A stretch of DNA of 64,000 nucleotides from Planctomycetota bacterium (GCA_028823345.1 JAPKBR010000005.1:1-64000), one strand, 5' to 3'. Positions 26,314-35,987 are shown, counted from the stretch's first letter. Notes: a model not told the origin generated them from the letters alone. Numbers and translations are program-made.

Positions 26314-27018
26314 TCAGACAAGGGGGTTACAGCGCACATTGGCCGCGCAGCAGGCTTCATACTTGGAAAAGGAAGAGCGCCGCAAACTCAAGCGCCGGTC
26401 GCGCTCGAGGACACGGGGCAAGCGGCCGCCGGGTCCCTTGACCTCGACCACAGCGTTGGGCAAACAGACCCCGGTGCGCGCATGAGACGCGAGCGGGTTC
26501 GTTCGAATGATCGAGATGTTCGTATCCAGACTGACCCGATCGCGATGGATGGGGTCCACGAACCGATAGCGGTCATAGGCAATTTCGAAAACCGGTCGCA
26601 GGGTGCCCGACGCGGGAACACCGAGCTCTCCAAGCAATGTCCGGAGATCACTGAACACTCGGTCAGAAAGGGGAGTCTTGGCCAAGAGCGTCGCGGAGGG
26701 AGTCGCGGGCAAGCGCAGCTTGCTACGGGCCGAGCCCACGCGAACCTTGACCTCTACAAAGCAACCCCCCGATATTCCGCCGCCACCAATCTGGCCGTAC
26801 CAGCGCACGCGTAGCTTCGACTTGTGCCTGTCTCCATTGATCTTCTCACCGAGGTGCTTCCAATCGGGAGTATCGAAGTAAACGCTATACACCCGACCGC
26901 GAGGATGATCCGGATCCACAACCAACCCCTGGCGCAACAGGCCGAGGGCGGTCTGACTACGGGAAGCAGGTAGGAGGTATTTTTCCTCATGCTCCAATCG
27001 GGAGGCTTGAGTCAGCAT
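26314..27018 (-). CDS. VTC-domain polyphosphate polymerase-like protein
   Basis: 234 residues, a stand-alone VTC tunnel domain without SPX. Basic and acidic residues of the polymerase tunnel are all visible: HEEKYLLP at the start, YSVYFDTPDW, KSKLRVRWYG, CFVEVKVRV, FEIAYDRYRFVDP, SLDTNI, and AVVEVKGPG with a final SKY. Yeast Vtc4 makes polyphosphate from ATP with this fold. Bacterial copies beside DUF4956 and CotH have not been assigned a firm product, so polyphosphate synthesis is likely but not certain. First gene of the operon. Confidence 0.85.
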   Translation of the reverse strand: MLTQASRLEHEEKYLLPASRSQTALGLLRQGLVVDPDHPRGRVYSVYFDTPDWKHLGEKINGDRHKSKLRVRWYGQIGGGGISGGCFVEVKVRVGSARSKLRLPATPSATLLAKTPLSDRVFSDLRTLLGELGVPASGTLRPVFEIAYDRYRFVDPIHRDRVSLDTNISIIRTNPLASHARTGVCLPNAVVEVKGPGGRLPRVLERDRRLSLRRSSFSKYEACCAANVRCNPLV

Positions 27019-27228
27019 GAGCGGGTCGAGGATAGCCCGGCGGGGGTCAGCTAGGTAAAACGGTAGGCGTCAGATCTATCATCTAGTTCACGAACATTGT
27101 CCTGATCTGTCAAGATTAGGATGTCGCAAAGGGCGGGCAACGCTCAGCAGACCCATGGGACGCCTTTCGGCCCCCGAAAGCCGCCCGAATCCTTGCCTCG
27201 CCCCCCGCAAGCAGGCACCCTTGATCCC

Positions 27229-27969
27229 ATGACCCTAGGCCGAATCGCCCTGATTCTTACTCTTGCGGGAGCCTCTTACCTGGGCCTGGCCTGGGCAGGG
27301 TGGGTCCCAGGAGGCTGGCGGCTTCAGAACCTGTTCGAACCCCACCACCAGCGCGAGGTCCGCCGGCAGGAGGAGCATGCGGCGGCGCGGCTGGCCTCAT
27401 TTCGCGCAGAAAAAGGCATTGAGAGCCACCCTGTGGTGTTTTTAGGGTCGTCCATGATCGAACGGATGCCCCTCGATTCCCTCGCGCCGACTGGTACGAC
27501 CTTGAACCGAGGGGTGGCTTTTGAAGCGGGCGCAGACCTCCTCGGGCGGCTTGAGGTCGGCATTCCCCCCGAGCCCGGAGGAATCGTCCTTTACATGACT
27601 TCCATCGACCACCGTTTCGGGGGCGCCAGCCCCGGGGAAATCGCAGGACTTGGGGCCAAAATCCTGGACCGGGTCGGGCAACTTTGGCCCCAGACCCCCA
27701 TCGCCGTCTTGGCCTTGCTGCCGGAAGTCGGCATGGATCCGAGCCGAGTGAAAGCCCTAAAAACAGCGAATGGGGCCCTTGAGACCCTCTGCGGGGCCCG
27801 CAAACTCCCCTTCATAGGGGTCTCCAACAGCCCCCTCACCCTGTCCGACGGTTCCCTAGATCCGGCCCTGAGCATCGATGGTCTGCACCTGAACTCCACG
27901 GGCTATGACCACCTTTGGGGGGCGATTCTGCTGGCTGGTGGCCCTGTGACCAGGGCTCTCCAACCCTAA
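27229..27969 (+). CDS. Membrane-anchored SGNH/GDSL hydrolase-like protein
   Basis: 246 residues from ATG 27229. The N-terminal helix (about 5-25) probably anchors the protein outside the membrane. The SGNH pattern is visible: nucleophile in VVFLGSSMIERMP (about 74-86), and the C-terminal Asp/His pair in DGLHLNSTGYDHLWG. Possible roles are esterase or O-acyl transfer on a surface glycan. It is immediately upstream of a flippase gene (57 bp), which supports a glycan context. Confidence 0.7.
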   Translation: MTLGRIALILTLAGASYLGLAWAGWVPGGWRLQNLFEPHHQREVRRQEEHAAARLASFRAEKGIESHPVVFLGSSMIERMPLDSLAPTGTTLNRGVAFEAGADLLGRLEVGIPPEPGGIVLYMTSIDHRFGGASPGEIAGLGAKILDRVGQLWPQTPIAVLALLPEVGMDPSRVKALKTANGALETLCGARKLPFIGVSNSPLTLSDGSLDPALSIDGLHLNSTGYDHLWGAILLAGGPVTRALQP

Positions 27970-28026
27970 TTTCCTCCCAGGTGACTGGGGTTTCAAGCCC
28001 CCCCCTGGCCGATATGGAGAAGACCT

Positions 28027-29553
28027 GTGCTCAAGAACATCTCCTCTAACTGGGCGCTGAACGCCCTCCAGATCCTGGTCTTTATGGTCCTGGCGCGCTT
28101 CACCCTGAACGTGCTGGGCCAAGAGACCTTTGGTATTTGGGAGGCCGTGATCGCTCTGGCGGGCCCTCTGCAACTGATGATCCTTGGGGTCCCCATGGCC
28201 ACGGTCCGTGCGATCAGCCGTGCCCTGGGTCGCGAGGATGATCAGGAAGCGCAGGAAGCCCTGGGCCAAAGCCTAACCCTGACCTTGATCTTGGCGGGCG
28301 GAGCACTCGCCGCCGGAGGTTTACTGTGGTGGGGCTTTGAGGAGCGCTTACTGGACAGCCAACGCTGGGCTCTTGATAGCAACGCGATCCTGGACGCGCG
28401 CACGGCATTGGCAATCGTGCTGATCAACTTGGCGGTCGGCTTTTGCCTACGCCTGCCCTATGCGGTCTTCGAGGCTTTCCACGATTTCATCCCCCGTAAC
28501 CTGATCATGGGCGCGGGCATGCTGCTTCGCCTGGGCTTGACCGTCGGGGCTCTGACCTGGGAAACCTCCCTGCGTACACTGGCCCTGGTGCAAGCATTGG
28601 TTGCGGTGGCAGAGTTCAGCGCGGCCCTCGTGGTCTTACGCAAGCGGCATGGGTCTATTCGCTTTTGGCCCGCGGCCCTATCTTTGGGCCAAGCAAAAAA
28701 CCTGCTCTCCTTCGGTGTCTTTGCGTTTCTCCTGAACATGGGTGCCCTGCTTGCCTTCAAGGTTGACGCACTCGTGGTAGCTAACCACATGCAGCCAACG
28801 GATGTGGCGGTCTATGGCATGGCCAACAAGATATTCGACCCCTTGATCAACCTGTTGCTGGCAATTGGCATGGTGGTCATGCCTGCCGCAGCAACCATGC
28901 GCGCCCGCAATCAAGAGAGCGAACTCAAGGACCTGTTGTTCAAGTGGTCCAAGGTGGCGGTGTTCATCGTCTTGACCCTGGGCTCTTATCTGTTGGTCTT
29001 TGGCCCCGAGTTCCTCGCCTGGTGGCTGGGTGACGAATATGATCCTGCAGCTGGGCCCCTGTTGCAGGTCTTGATGGCCTCGTTCCTGTTGTTCTTGCCC
29101 GTGCGAGGCGTGGCCCTGCCGATTTTATTGGGTTCGGGGAATCCACGAGGTCCAGCGATCGGATTGCTCGCCATGGGCCTGGGAAACCTGGTCTTGTCCC
29201 TGATCCTGGTACGCTCCCATGGAATCCTGGGCGTGGCTTTGGGCACGGCAATCCCCAATGTGATCTTCTCCCTGTTCTTCATCGCTAGCGCAGGCAAGAC
29301 CTTCAAAGTACGCCCAGCGGAATGGACCGCTTACGCCCTCGGGCGAGTGGGTTTGGGCCTGTTGCCGGGGCTTGCCCTGTTGCTCTTGATCAAGTTCGGT
29401 CCGGGAGCCAATGGCTTTTGGCCCCTGGTAGCAGTGGGCCTAGCTTTCGTGGCGCTTCAATCTTCTATTGCGCTCTTCTTCGTCTGGCGCGGAGACCCCC
29501 ATGTGGACCCGCTTCAAGTGCTGCGAGATCGCCGCAGGGAAGGTCAAGCTTGA
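28027..29553 (+). CDS. Wzx-type oligosaccharide flippase
   Basis: 508 residues with about 12-14 membrane helices in the polysaccharide-export MOP arrangement. The N-terminus NISSNWALNALQILVFMVLA and the motif GQETFGIWEAVIAL fit the family. It would turn lipid-linked glycan across the inner membrane. GTG start at 28027 with GGAGAAG close upstream. Its stop overlaps the next gene's TTG start (TTGA), so it is coupled to a second SGNH-like protein. Confidence 0.85.
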   Translation: MLKNISSNWALNALQILVFMVLARFTLNVLGQETFGIWEAVIALAGPLQLMILGVPMATVRAISRALGREDDQEAQEALGQSLTLTLILAGGALAAGGLLWWGFEERLLDSQRWALDSNAILDARTALAIVLINLAVGFCLRLPYAVFEAFHDFIPRNLIMGAGMLLRLGLTVGALTWETSLRTLALVQALVAVAEFSAALVVLRKRHGSIRFWPAALSLGQAKNLLSFGVFAFLLNMGALLAFKVDALVVANHMQPTDVAVYGMANKIFDPLINLLLAIGMVVMPAAATMRARNQESELKDLLFKWSKVAVFIVLTLGSYLLVFGPEFLAWWLGDEYDPAAGPLLQVLMASFLLFLPVRGVALPILLGSGNPRGPAIGLLAMGLGNLVLSLILVRSHGILGVALGTAIPNVIFSLFFIASAGKTFKVRPAEWTAYALGRVGLGLLPGLALLLLIKFGPGANGFWPLVAVGLAFVALQSSIALFFVWRGDPHVDPLQVLRDRRREGQA

Positions 29554-30713
29554 TCGGCTCCTGGTGGTCCTGGGGCGGCGCCTTGATCCTTGCGGCGGTT
29601 GGCGTGGAATTGCTGGCTCGCGCTTGGATGATACGGGGGGGATACTTTCCCTTCGTGCCCCACATGCGCCAGCGCTTTGAGCTCGATTTGGACACATTGC
29701 CTAACCTCGTGTCTCCCGTACGGTTGGAAATAAACTCCCGCGGGGAACGTGGGTCTGAACCACCCGCGGACCATGAGGACGCCTTGAGAATCCTGGTCGC
29801 CGGTGGAAGCGGCGCAGAGTGTTATCTGTTGGATCAGGACCAAGCATGGCCCGCGGTCATGGAGCACAGCCTGGCAAAGACGCGCCAGCCCAAGGACTCC
29901 AAGGGAAAAAAGGTTCACGTGGGCAACATCTCACGCTCTCTCTTGACCTGCGCCTCCCAAGCCCAAGTGCTTGAAAAGAGTCTCGTGCGCTATCCCAAGC
30001 TGGATCTGGTGATGACCTATGTGGGCGCTGCGGATGTGGTGGCATGGCTTGAAAAGGGCACGCCGGAGCAAGTGCCAGACGCGGACTTGCCTCAGGATTT
30101 CCTATTCCAACAAAACCCAAAGACGCGCTTCGCCTGGTCGTTGAAGTCCTGCGCCCTCAGGCGTCTTGCGATCCGCATCACGCGCCGATCCCTGAAACCC
30201 GTGGAGCACCGTCAGAACGTGGGACGTTCCATCGCCCGCAATCGCACGATGCGCGCGAACGCAACCCATTGGATCGACCAGGTTCCCGATTCCACATCCA
30301 TGGAGCAATGCTTCGAGCGCAACCTGAGGCGCATGATCGCCGCAGTCCAAGAGCACGGCGCAAAGGTGATGATCGTGCGCCAGCCCTGGCTCAACCGAGA
30401 CTTCAGCGAGCAGGAAAAACGGCAACTGTGGAATTTCGGCCATGGGCGGCCGTTGGAGCGGGAATTAGACACCTACTACACTCTGCCCGTCGTGGACCAA
30501 CTGCTTGAGACCCTGGATCGAGTACAGATCCGTGTGGCCCGGGAACTGGACCTACCTGTGTTAAGCCTGATGGATGAATTACCCATGGACTTCGACCACT
30601 TCTACGATTACTTCCACCTGACTCCGCGTGGTGCCGCGTGGGTGGGACAACGGGTGGCCGAGGCCGTCCCGGACGCCCTCAAGGGGACGTCATTTCCGCG
30701 CCCCGGGGCATGA
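29550..30713 (+). CDS. SGNH-like membrane-anchored protein
   Basis: 387 residues from TTG 29550, which overlaps the flippase stop. One membrane helix lies near residues 7-22. The soluble part carries a GDS-like block LVAGGSGAECYLLDQDQAWP (about 75-94) and a C-terminal DYFHLTPRGAAWVG with the Asp/His pair. Residues between them are less conserved than in standard GDSL esterases. Probably acts on the glycan handled by the flippase. It converges with an LPG-synthase-TM gene, overlapping by 35 bp. Confidence 0.7.
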   Translation: MIGSWWSWGGALILAAVGVELLARAWMIRGGYFPFVPHMRQRFELDLDTLPNLVSPVRLEINSRGERGSEPPADHEDALRILVAGGSGAECYLLDQDQAWPAVMEHSLAKTRQPKDSKGKKVHVGNISRSLLTCASQAQVLEKSLVRYPKLDLVMTYVGAADVVAWLEKGTPEQVPDADLPQDFLFQQNPKTRFAWSLKSCALRRLAIRITRRSLKPVEHRQNVGRSIARNRTMRANATHWIDQVPDSTSMEQCFERNLRRMIAAVQEHGAKVMIVRQPWLNRDFSEQEKRQLWNFGHGRPLERELDTYYTLPVVDQLLETLDRVQIRVARELDLPVLSLMDELPMDFDHFYDYFHLTPRGAAWVGQRVAEAVPDALKGTSFPRPGA

Positions 30714-31680
30714 ACATCTGCCCGATGACTCCGTACATCATCAGGTTCACGCTGTAGACCAAGTGGGTCGCAACGGCGCTGGCGGCGGCTGCGGTGGGAT
30801 CAGCCCCGAGCACTCCAAACCCAAAAGCAAACCCCGCGTCCTGAAAGCCTACTCCGGCGAAGGCGTTCAGAGGAATGAGGGTCGAGAGCACGGTTAAAGA
30901 AGATCCAAAGGTGGCTTCCAGGAGACCCAAATCCGCCAAGCCGGTGCACACGGCGAGCCAACCCCAGAAGGAGAAGATCCCAAACCAAAGGGGCAGGGTC
31001 CAGGCGCCCGCAACCAAGAGCTTGAGGCCCCCCACTTGGCGCACATCCTTGCGCACCAGCTCGGCAAATTCGAGGGCTAGCCGCCCCATGGGCCAACGCC
31101 CGAGTTTGAGCATGGACAACATTCCAGCCAACAACTCAATCAACAAGCTGCTATGCAAGATCAGTACTAGGAACAACGCAGCGGGCACGAGCAACGCCAA
31201 TCCCAAGGGAGTCAACCAGGTGAGCTCCGGGTATTTCAAGCTGGTTCCAAGCAGCAAACAAACCACTGACATGGTGCCGGTCAAGCAGGCAAAATCCAGC
31301 AGGCGAACCAGAAGCAAGATCGCGGCCCCTTCGGATTTCGAACGCCCAAGACCTTTTGCCAAGTAAAGCGGCAGGGTCGCCTCGCCCAGGCGCGCGGGCA
31401 AGAGGTAAGCCATCAGCGTGTGGGTCACCGAAACCGCCATCAACCCGCCAATGGGACGGGGCCCGTTGGGAGTCAGCAGCGCGCGCAGGCGCAGGGCGCG
31501 TAAGAGGTACAGCATCCCTTGCAGGGCCAAGCTGCCAACCCACACGCCCCAACCCAGATCGCCAAGGGCCTGCCAGACCCGAGCCAGGGACAGGTCCGAC
31601 CACACCAGCAGCAGGGTCAAGAGCCCTCCCGCTAGGAGGATCGAAATGAAGAAACGGTAGGGACGTGCCAAGGCGCTCAT
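30679..31680 (-). CDS. LPG-synthase-TM-family (PF03706) membrane protein
   Basis: 333 residues with about eight helices. The family pattern LPARLGEATLPLYLAKGLGRSKSEGAA (as LPARLGEATLPLYLAK, then GLGRSKSEGAA) is present, followed by LLVRLLDF, and the C-terminal IPLNAFAGVGFQDAGF. Members include the flippase part of MprF and flippase-like archaeal AglD relatives. It may move a lipid or polyprenyl sugar. The 3' end overlaps the convergent SGNH gene. Confidence 0.8.
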   Translation of the reverse strand: MSALARPYRFFISILLAGGLLTLLLVWSDLSLARVWQALGDLGWGVWVGSLALQGMLYLLRALRLRALLTPNGPRPIGGLMAVSVTHTLMAYLLPARLGEATLPLYLAKGLGRSKSEGAAILLLVRLLDFACLTGTMSVVCLLLGTSLKYPELTWLTPLGLALLVPAALFLVLILHSSLLIELLAGMLSMLKLGRWPMGRLALEFAELVRKDVRQVGGLKLLVAGAWTLPLWFGIFSFWGWLAVCTGLADLGLLEATFGSSLTVLSTLIPLNAFAGVGFQDAGFAFGFGVLGADPTAAAASAVATHLVYSVNLMMYGVIGQMFMPRGAEMTSP

Positions 31681-31750
31681 CAGTTTGGCTAGGCAAAGCG
31701 CCCAAGGGAAGGGGGACTACCAAATTGAACCCACACGCCTCGCTGGTCGA

Positions 31751-33922
31751 TCAGTCGTGGCGCGTGTGCTGGCCGTCTGAGTCCTCCGCCAACCACTCGA
31801 GGATCTTCAGGGATCCCCCCATGGCCACCGTGTGAATGCGGACGTTGCGGTCCTCATTCCAGCCCAGGATCTCGCTGCGAATACCGCTGGGCTCGGTCAT
31901 CTGGCCGGCGGTCGGCTCCCCATCGGAAAGGATCATGATCGTGTCCACGTCTTGGTCCTGGAAGGCCTGCTCGAGGGAATCAAATAGGTTGGTCCCACCC
32001 ATCGCCCCGAGTTTGTTGACCCATTCGACGCATTCGGATCGGGTGGATCCGGTGGCGGCGGAGAGGCCCTCTTTCCAGGGCAACACACCCCCGTTGAAGG
32101 CCACCACGTTGAACAGCGCACCCTCCTCGAGGCTCTCGATAGCCTTGATCAGTTCGCTCTTTGCGCGGTCGATACGCGTCTCGCCGGTCTTCCCCACATA
32201 CCGGCTGCGCAGGCGCTCGAGCATGGATCCCGAAATGTCGAGGATGAAAATAACGCTCTTGGATTCGATGCGGATGCCAAAGAACTCCACCCGCGAGGTC
32301 TCTTTCAACCGACGAGTTTCCTCTTCCTCTTCCAGCCGTGCCAACTTAGAGGAGCTGATGAGTTCGATTGAGTCCTTGTTGCCGTCGTACCAACCTTTCC
32401 AGGCCACGGTCCGCAAGCGATAGGGCTCGCCTGTCAAGCGCCAAAGGGAATCGGCGCACTCACGCAACATACGTCCCACCTCCTCTTGCATGCGCTCGAC
32501 AATGATGCCCACCACGGAAGCCTTGTGCACCATCTCCAGGGCGTTCAAGGTTGCCAAGCGGGTAGACCAGTCGTCGTGTGCGAGGGTGATTTTGAACAGG
32601 TCGAGCAGCTTACGCTCGGATCCAAGGGCTCGAATCGATGCGTTACGCAAGAGGCGATGCTCGCCCAGGGCAAACCCCACAAGGCGTTTACGCCATTCGT
32701 CATCGGAGCTTCGCACCTGACTTAGGGCCTTCATAGCGGCGGTCAGCACATCCTCGGTTTTACCCTTATCCAGGACCTTCTCCATGTCCTTGATCGCGTC
32801 TTCGTACTTGGACTCTCCAAGAATCTGGAGAGTCAAAATAACCACGCCAGGATCCTTGTCCTTGAGCCCACGGGCGATCTTCTTGAGCACCTTCTCGTCC
32901 TTGGTACCCCGGGTTGCGGTCAATGCGAAGCGCTTTTCATGGGGCTTGCCGCGACCGATCAGTTTTGCAGTTAACTTATCGACCTTGGGGTCATCGAGAC
33001 CCGCCAGCAGCTCGGCCATGGTGGTGCGCAGGACCTCTGGAGTCACGGCCTGCTTGCGACCTAAATCTATGAACAGGTCAGCAATCTGAGCGCCTTCGGA
33101 ACGGGCCAAAATCTCGGCAGCCTCCGCGCGCATATCCCCACGCAAGGCAACGGACTCAACCAATTCCCGAGCCATTCGACCCAGCTCCTTGTTCCCTCGA
33201 CGCTCCAGGTCCCGCAACATGGCAGAGCGCACCTCTATATGGGTTTCCCCATCAAAGGCCCCCAGGACCTGCCGGTCCTCCAGGGATGATGCGATCATCT
33301 CAAAAGCCAGGGCGCGAATTTGAGCTAGGCGATGGACCACCAGCTCGGGCGGCTCCTCCTCGTCGCTCTTCTTGGACTTGCGTTTGCGTTTTGGCTTCTT
33401 GGATTTACCCTCAGTTGCTCCGCCCTGGTCCTCATAGAAGGCCAAGTACCAAGCATGGTCTGATTTGTCAGAGACGCGAGTGTGCAATTCCATCGCACGC
33501 ACACGCACCATGTCCGCAGAGGGAGACTCGACGATGCGGGCAAGATACCCCTTGCCTAAGTTGGTGGCCCCCGCCAGAGCTTCAAGAGACTCTTCGCGCA
33601 GGATCAGATCATCGGTGTTTTGAGCCACCCCAAAAAGGTGGTCAAGGGCAGGCTTCTCAGCGCCTGCCTTGCCGTCAAACCGCGGAAGGGCGCGAATGAT
33701 CTCGCGGCGCATCCAAGTGCTGGCCATCAGGTCATAGGCCTCCACTAAACCTTCGGCAGCTGCGCGGTCGCCTCCCTCGGCGATTTTCCAGACCAACTCG
33801 GCGTCTGCGTCGTCCCGCAGGCGCTTGAGATCCGCGAGGGCGTCCCCGGGGTCTTGGGCAAACAAGGCCCCTACAAGAGCCAAAATACTGAACAGCGGAA
33901 TGAAGCGGCTAATGGGTCCCAT
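31751..33922 (-). CDS. Secreted HEAT-repeat and von Willebrand A domain protein
   Basis: 723 residues. A signal peptide (about 1-22) is followed by alpha-helical HEAT-like repeats to about residue 500. A Lys-rich then Glu-rich insert lies near 175-195. The VWA domain begins near 545 with an intact MIDAS DISGSM and the later ILSDGEPT. Likely an extracytoplasmic adhesion or assembly scaffold. This architecture is typical of planctomycetes. No coupled neighbour. Confidence 0.8.
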   Translation of the reverse strand: MGPISRFIPLFSILALVGALFAQDPGDALADLKRLRDDADAELVWKIAEGGDRAAAEGLVEAYDLMASTWMRREIIRALPRFDGKAGAEKPALDHLFGVAQNTDDLILREESLEALAGATNLGKGYLARIVESPSADMVRVRAMELHTRVSDKSDHAWYLAFYEDQGGATEGKSKKPKRKRKSKKSDEEEPPELVVHRLAQIRALAFEMIASSLEDRQVLGAFDGETHIEVRSAMLRDLERRGNKELGRMARELVESVALRGDMRAEAAEILARSEGAQIADLFIDLGRKQAVTPEVLRTTMAELLAGLDDPKVDKLTAKLIGRGKPHEKRFALTATRGTKDEKVLKKIARGLKDKDPGVVILTLQILGESKYEDAIKDMEKVLDKGKTEDVLTAAMKALSQVRSSDDEWRKRLVGFALGEHRLLRNASIRALGSERKLLDLFKITLAHDDWSTRLATLNALEMVHKASVVGIIVERMQEEVGRMLRECADSLWRLTGEPYRLRTVAWKGWYDGNKDSIELISSSKLARLEEEEETRRLKETSRVEFFGIRIESKSVIFILDISGSMLERLRSRYVGKTGETRIDRAKSELIKAIESLEEGALFNVVAFNGGVLPWKEGLSAATGSTRSECVEWVNKLGAMGGTNLFDSLEQAFQDQDVDTIMILSDGEPTAGQMTEPSGIRSEILGWNEDRNVRIHTVAMGGSLKILEWLAEDSDGQHTRHD

Positions 33923-33966
33923 GGACCAACTCTAGCCTGCTGTCGGGGCCCTTGCGAGGCTGCGCT

Positions 33967-34890
33967 CTACCGCAGTCGCGCTTTTTTGTCGATCAGGTCT
34001 GCTACAAGCCCCAAGCCCAATACCTGCACACTTGCGACAAACAAGAGCACGGTCTTCTCGCTCAAGTTAGGCGCTGTCTCGGTCAGGAAAATGTCGTAGT
34101 AAAGGCTCGCCCCCAGCATCAAGGACAAGCCCATGAAGAGGGGATAGAAGACCTTGAGAGGATTGAAGTAGAGCACCGTACGGATGATCAGCGAGATGAA
34201 GCGCAGGGTGTCTTGAATCGGCTTGATCTTCGAACTTCCGCTGCGATGGGCATAATCAATACTGATGTATTCCACGTGGTGGTGGTTGGTCAACGACGCG
34301 AGAGTGATTGTGGTTGTGAAGCTAAACCCATCAGGCAAGATCCCCACGTATTTTTCCACCAGCTCCCGGCGGAATGCGCGCAGTCCCGAGTTCAAGTCGG
34401 GAATCTTCACGCCAGCGAGATAGCTAGCCAAGCATCGCAGAGCCCACTTCGCCGGACGACGAATCAAGGGGATGTGTACGGATTCTCCGATGCGTGCCCC
34501 CACTGCCATCTCGGCACCTTGATCCAAACAGTCGAGCAGATCCCGAATGCGATCCTCGGGATAAGTCGCGTCGGCGTCGGTGATCACAACCACCTCGTGA
34601 GCGGCTTGCCGGAACCCGGTTTTCAATGAGGCCCCGTAGCCGCGATTGCGGCCGTGATCAATCACCCGCAGACAAGGGAACTCCTTCTCCAGCTGACTCA
34701 ACTTTCCGCGTGTTCCATCGGAGGAACCATCGTCCACCACGAGTAGTTCGAGGGGTGCGCCCAAGTCGAGGGCCGCAAGCCGGCGAACAACCCCTTCAAT
34801 CCCGCCCTCTTCGTTGTAGGCGGGAACCACCAGGGTCACGCCCTTGGCCGTCAGCACTTCTTGGTCTGCACTCATCTTGTCTGCACTCAT
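33967..34890 (-). CDS. Family 2 glycosyltransferase, dolichol-phosphate-mannose-synthase-like
   Basis: 307 residues. GT-A domain with VTLVVPAYNEEGGIEGVV (about 18-35), VVDDGSSDGT and the metal-binding DADATYPE. Two C-terminal membrane helices (about 235-260 and 275-298) anchor it. Such proteins load a sugar onto polyprenyl phosphate for GT-C enzymes. The ATG overlaps the mutY stop (ATGA). The first codons are duplicated, MSADKMSADQ, giving two possible starts 15 bp apart. Confidence 0.87.
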   Translation of the reverse strand: MSADKMSADQEVLTAKGVTLVVPAYNEEGGIEGVVRRLAALDLGAPLELLVVDDGSSDGTRGKLSQLEKEFPCLRVIDHGRNRGYGASLKTGFRQAAHEVVVITDADATYPEDRIRDLLDCLDQGAEMAVGARIGESVHIPLIRRPAKWALRCLASYLAGVKIPDLNSGLRAFRRELVEKYVGILPDGFSFTTTITLASLTNHHHVEYISIDYAHRSGSSKIKPIQDTLRFISLIIRTVLYFNPLKVFYPLFMGLSLMLGASLYYDIFLTETAPNLSEKTVLLFVASVQVLGLGLVADLIDKKARLR

Positions 34891-35987
34891 GATCTTGTGT
34901 CCGCTCTGAGGGTAGCGATCTCAACCCCTGACTTCGAAAGGGCCTTGCTCGTCATGCCGCTCAAACCCAGCCTGGCCCAGTCATCCGGTCCGGCCCAAAG
35001 TGCTTGATTCGGCATCCCGAGGGCTGTTCCAAGGCAAATTGCGGCCTGGATCCGGTGCTTGGTAATCGTGTGAGAAACCTGAGCTAAGGGCTCCCCCTCA
35101 GAGGACTCCAGTCCCGCGGGCCACTGCTCTGGGAAAATCCCAGGGGGCTCGGAGCTGCTCCAGCTGACCTCCCGGGTGGGCAATTCGTAGAGTCCCCCCA
35201 TACGCCCCGCGTCGGGTCGGCGCACCAAGAGCACCTGCTGTTCGCGGCGAATCACAAGGCACTCGACCTCTAGCTTGATCACCTCGCGCGGGGGCTTAGG
35301 CCGGGGATAGGTAGCGGCTTCCAACGCACCAGCGCATTTGCAAAGTTCTCGAGCCGGACAGGCTCCACAGTTCGGGTTTCTAGGAGTGCATACGGTGGCA
35401 CCCAACTCCATGAGAGCTTGATTCCAATCCCCAGGGCGTGTTTTTGGCACGAGTTCACGCGCCAAGTCCCAGGCCTCACGCTTTAAGGGCGCGCTGCCGG
35501 TGATCTCATCCAACTGAAAGAGTCGCGCGAAGACCCGCTCCACATTTCCGTCTACCAATGCTTCCTGTTGACCGAACGCTATGGATGTAATGGCCCCGGC
35601 GGTGTAAGGGCCAATTCCGGGCAAGTCGAGCACGTCATTATGGGTCTGCGGAAAAACCCCATTGTGTTGCTCCATGATCACCCGCGCAGCAGCATGAATC
35701 GCCCGGGCGCGACGGTAGTAGCCCAGACCGGCCCATTCCGCGAGGACCTCATCCTCTTGGGCTCGGGCCAACTCACTCACCCGTGGAAATCGCTCCATGA
35801 AACGTAGCCAGCGCTCGATCACTACGTCCACCCGGGTCTGCTGCAGCATGATCTCACTGATCCAGATGCCATAAGGATCCTGAGTGCGGCGCCAGGGCAG
35901 GTCCCGGGCGCAGAGGTCATACCACTTGAGCAAATCAGCCCCGAGGCCCGGGTAGCTTTCAATCGGGGATGCGCTCACCCCGCCCAT
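34887..35987 (-). CDS. mutY: Adenine DNA glycosylase MutY
   Basis: 366 residues from ATG 35987; a TTG at 36029 would add 14 residues of low support. Removes adenine mispaired with 8-oxoguanine. The catalytic acid lies in SEIMLQQTRVDVV, the helix-hairpin-helix in LPGIGPYTAGAI with the Asp of LVDGNVERV, and the cluster cysteines fit C-x6-C-x2-C-x5-C (CTPRNPNCGACPAREL, then C). The C-terminal NUDIX-like domain carries SHTITKHR for 8-oxoG recognition. Coupled to the downstream GT2 gene. Confidence 0.95.
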   Translation of the reverse strand: MGGVSASPIESYPGLGADLLKWYDLCARDLPWRRTQDPYGIWISEIMLQQTRVDVVIERWLRFMERFPRVSELARAQEDEVLAEWAGLGYYRRARAIHAAARVIMEQHNGVFPQTHNDVLDLPGIGPYTAGAITSIAFGQQEALVDGNVERVFARLFQLDEITGSAPLKREAWDLARELVPKTRPGDWNQALMELGATVCTPRNPNCGACPARELCKCAGALEAATYPRPKPPREVIKLEVECLVIRREQQVLLVRRPDAGRMGGLYELPTREVSWSSSEPPGIFPEQWPAGLESSEGEPLAQVSHTITKHRIQAAICLGTALGMPNQALWAGPDDWARLGLSGMTSKALSKSGVEIATLRADTRS

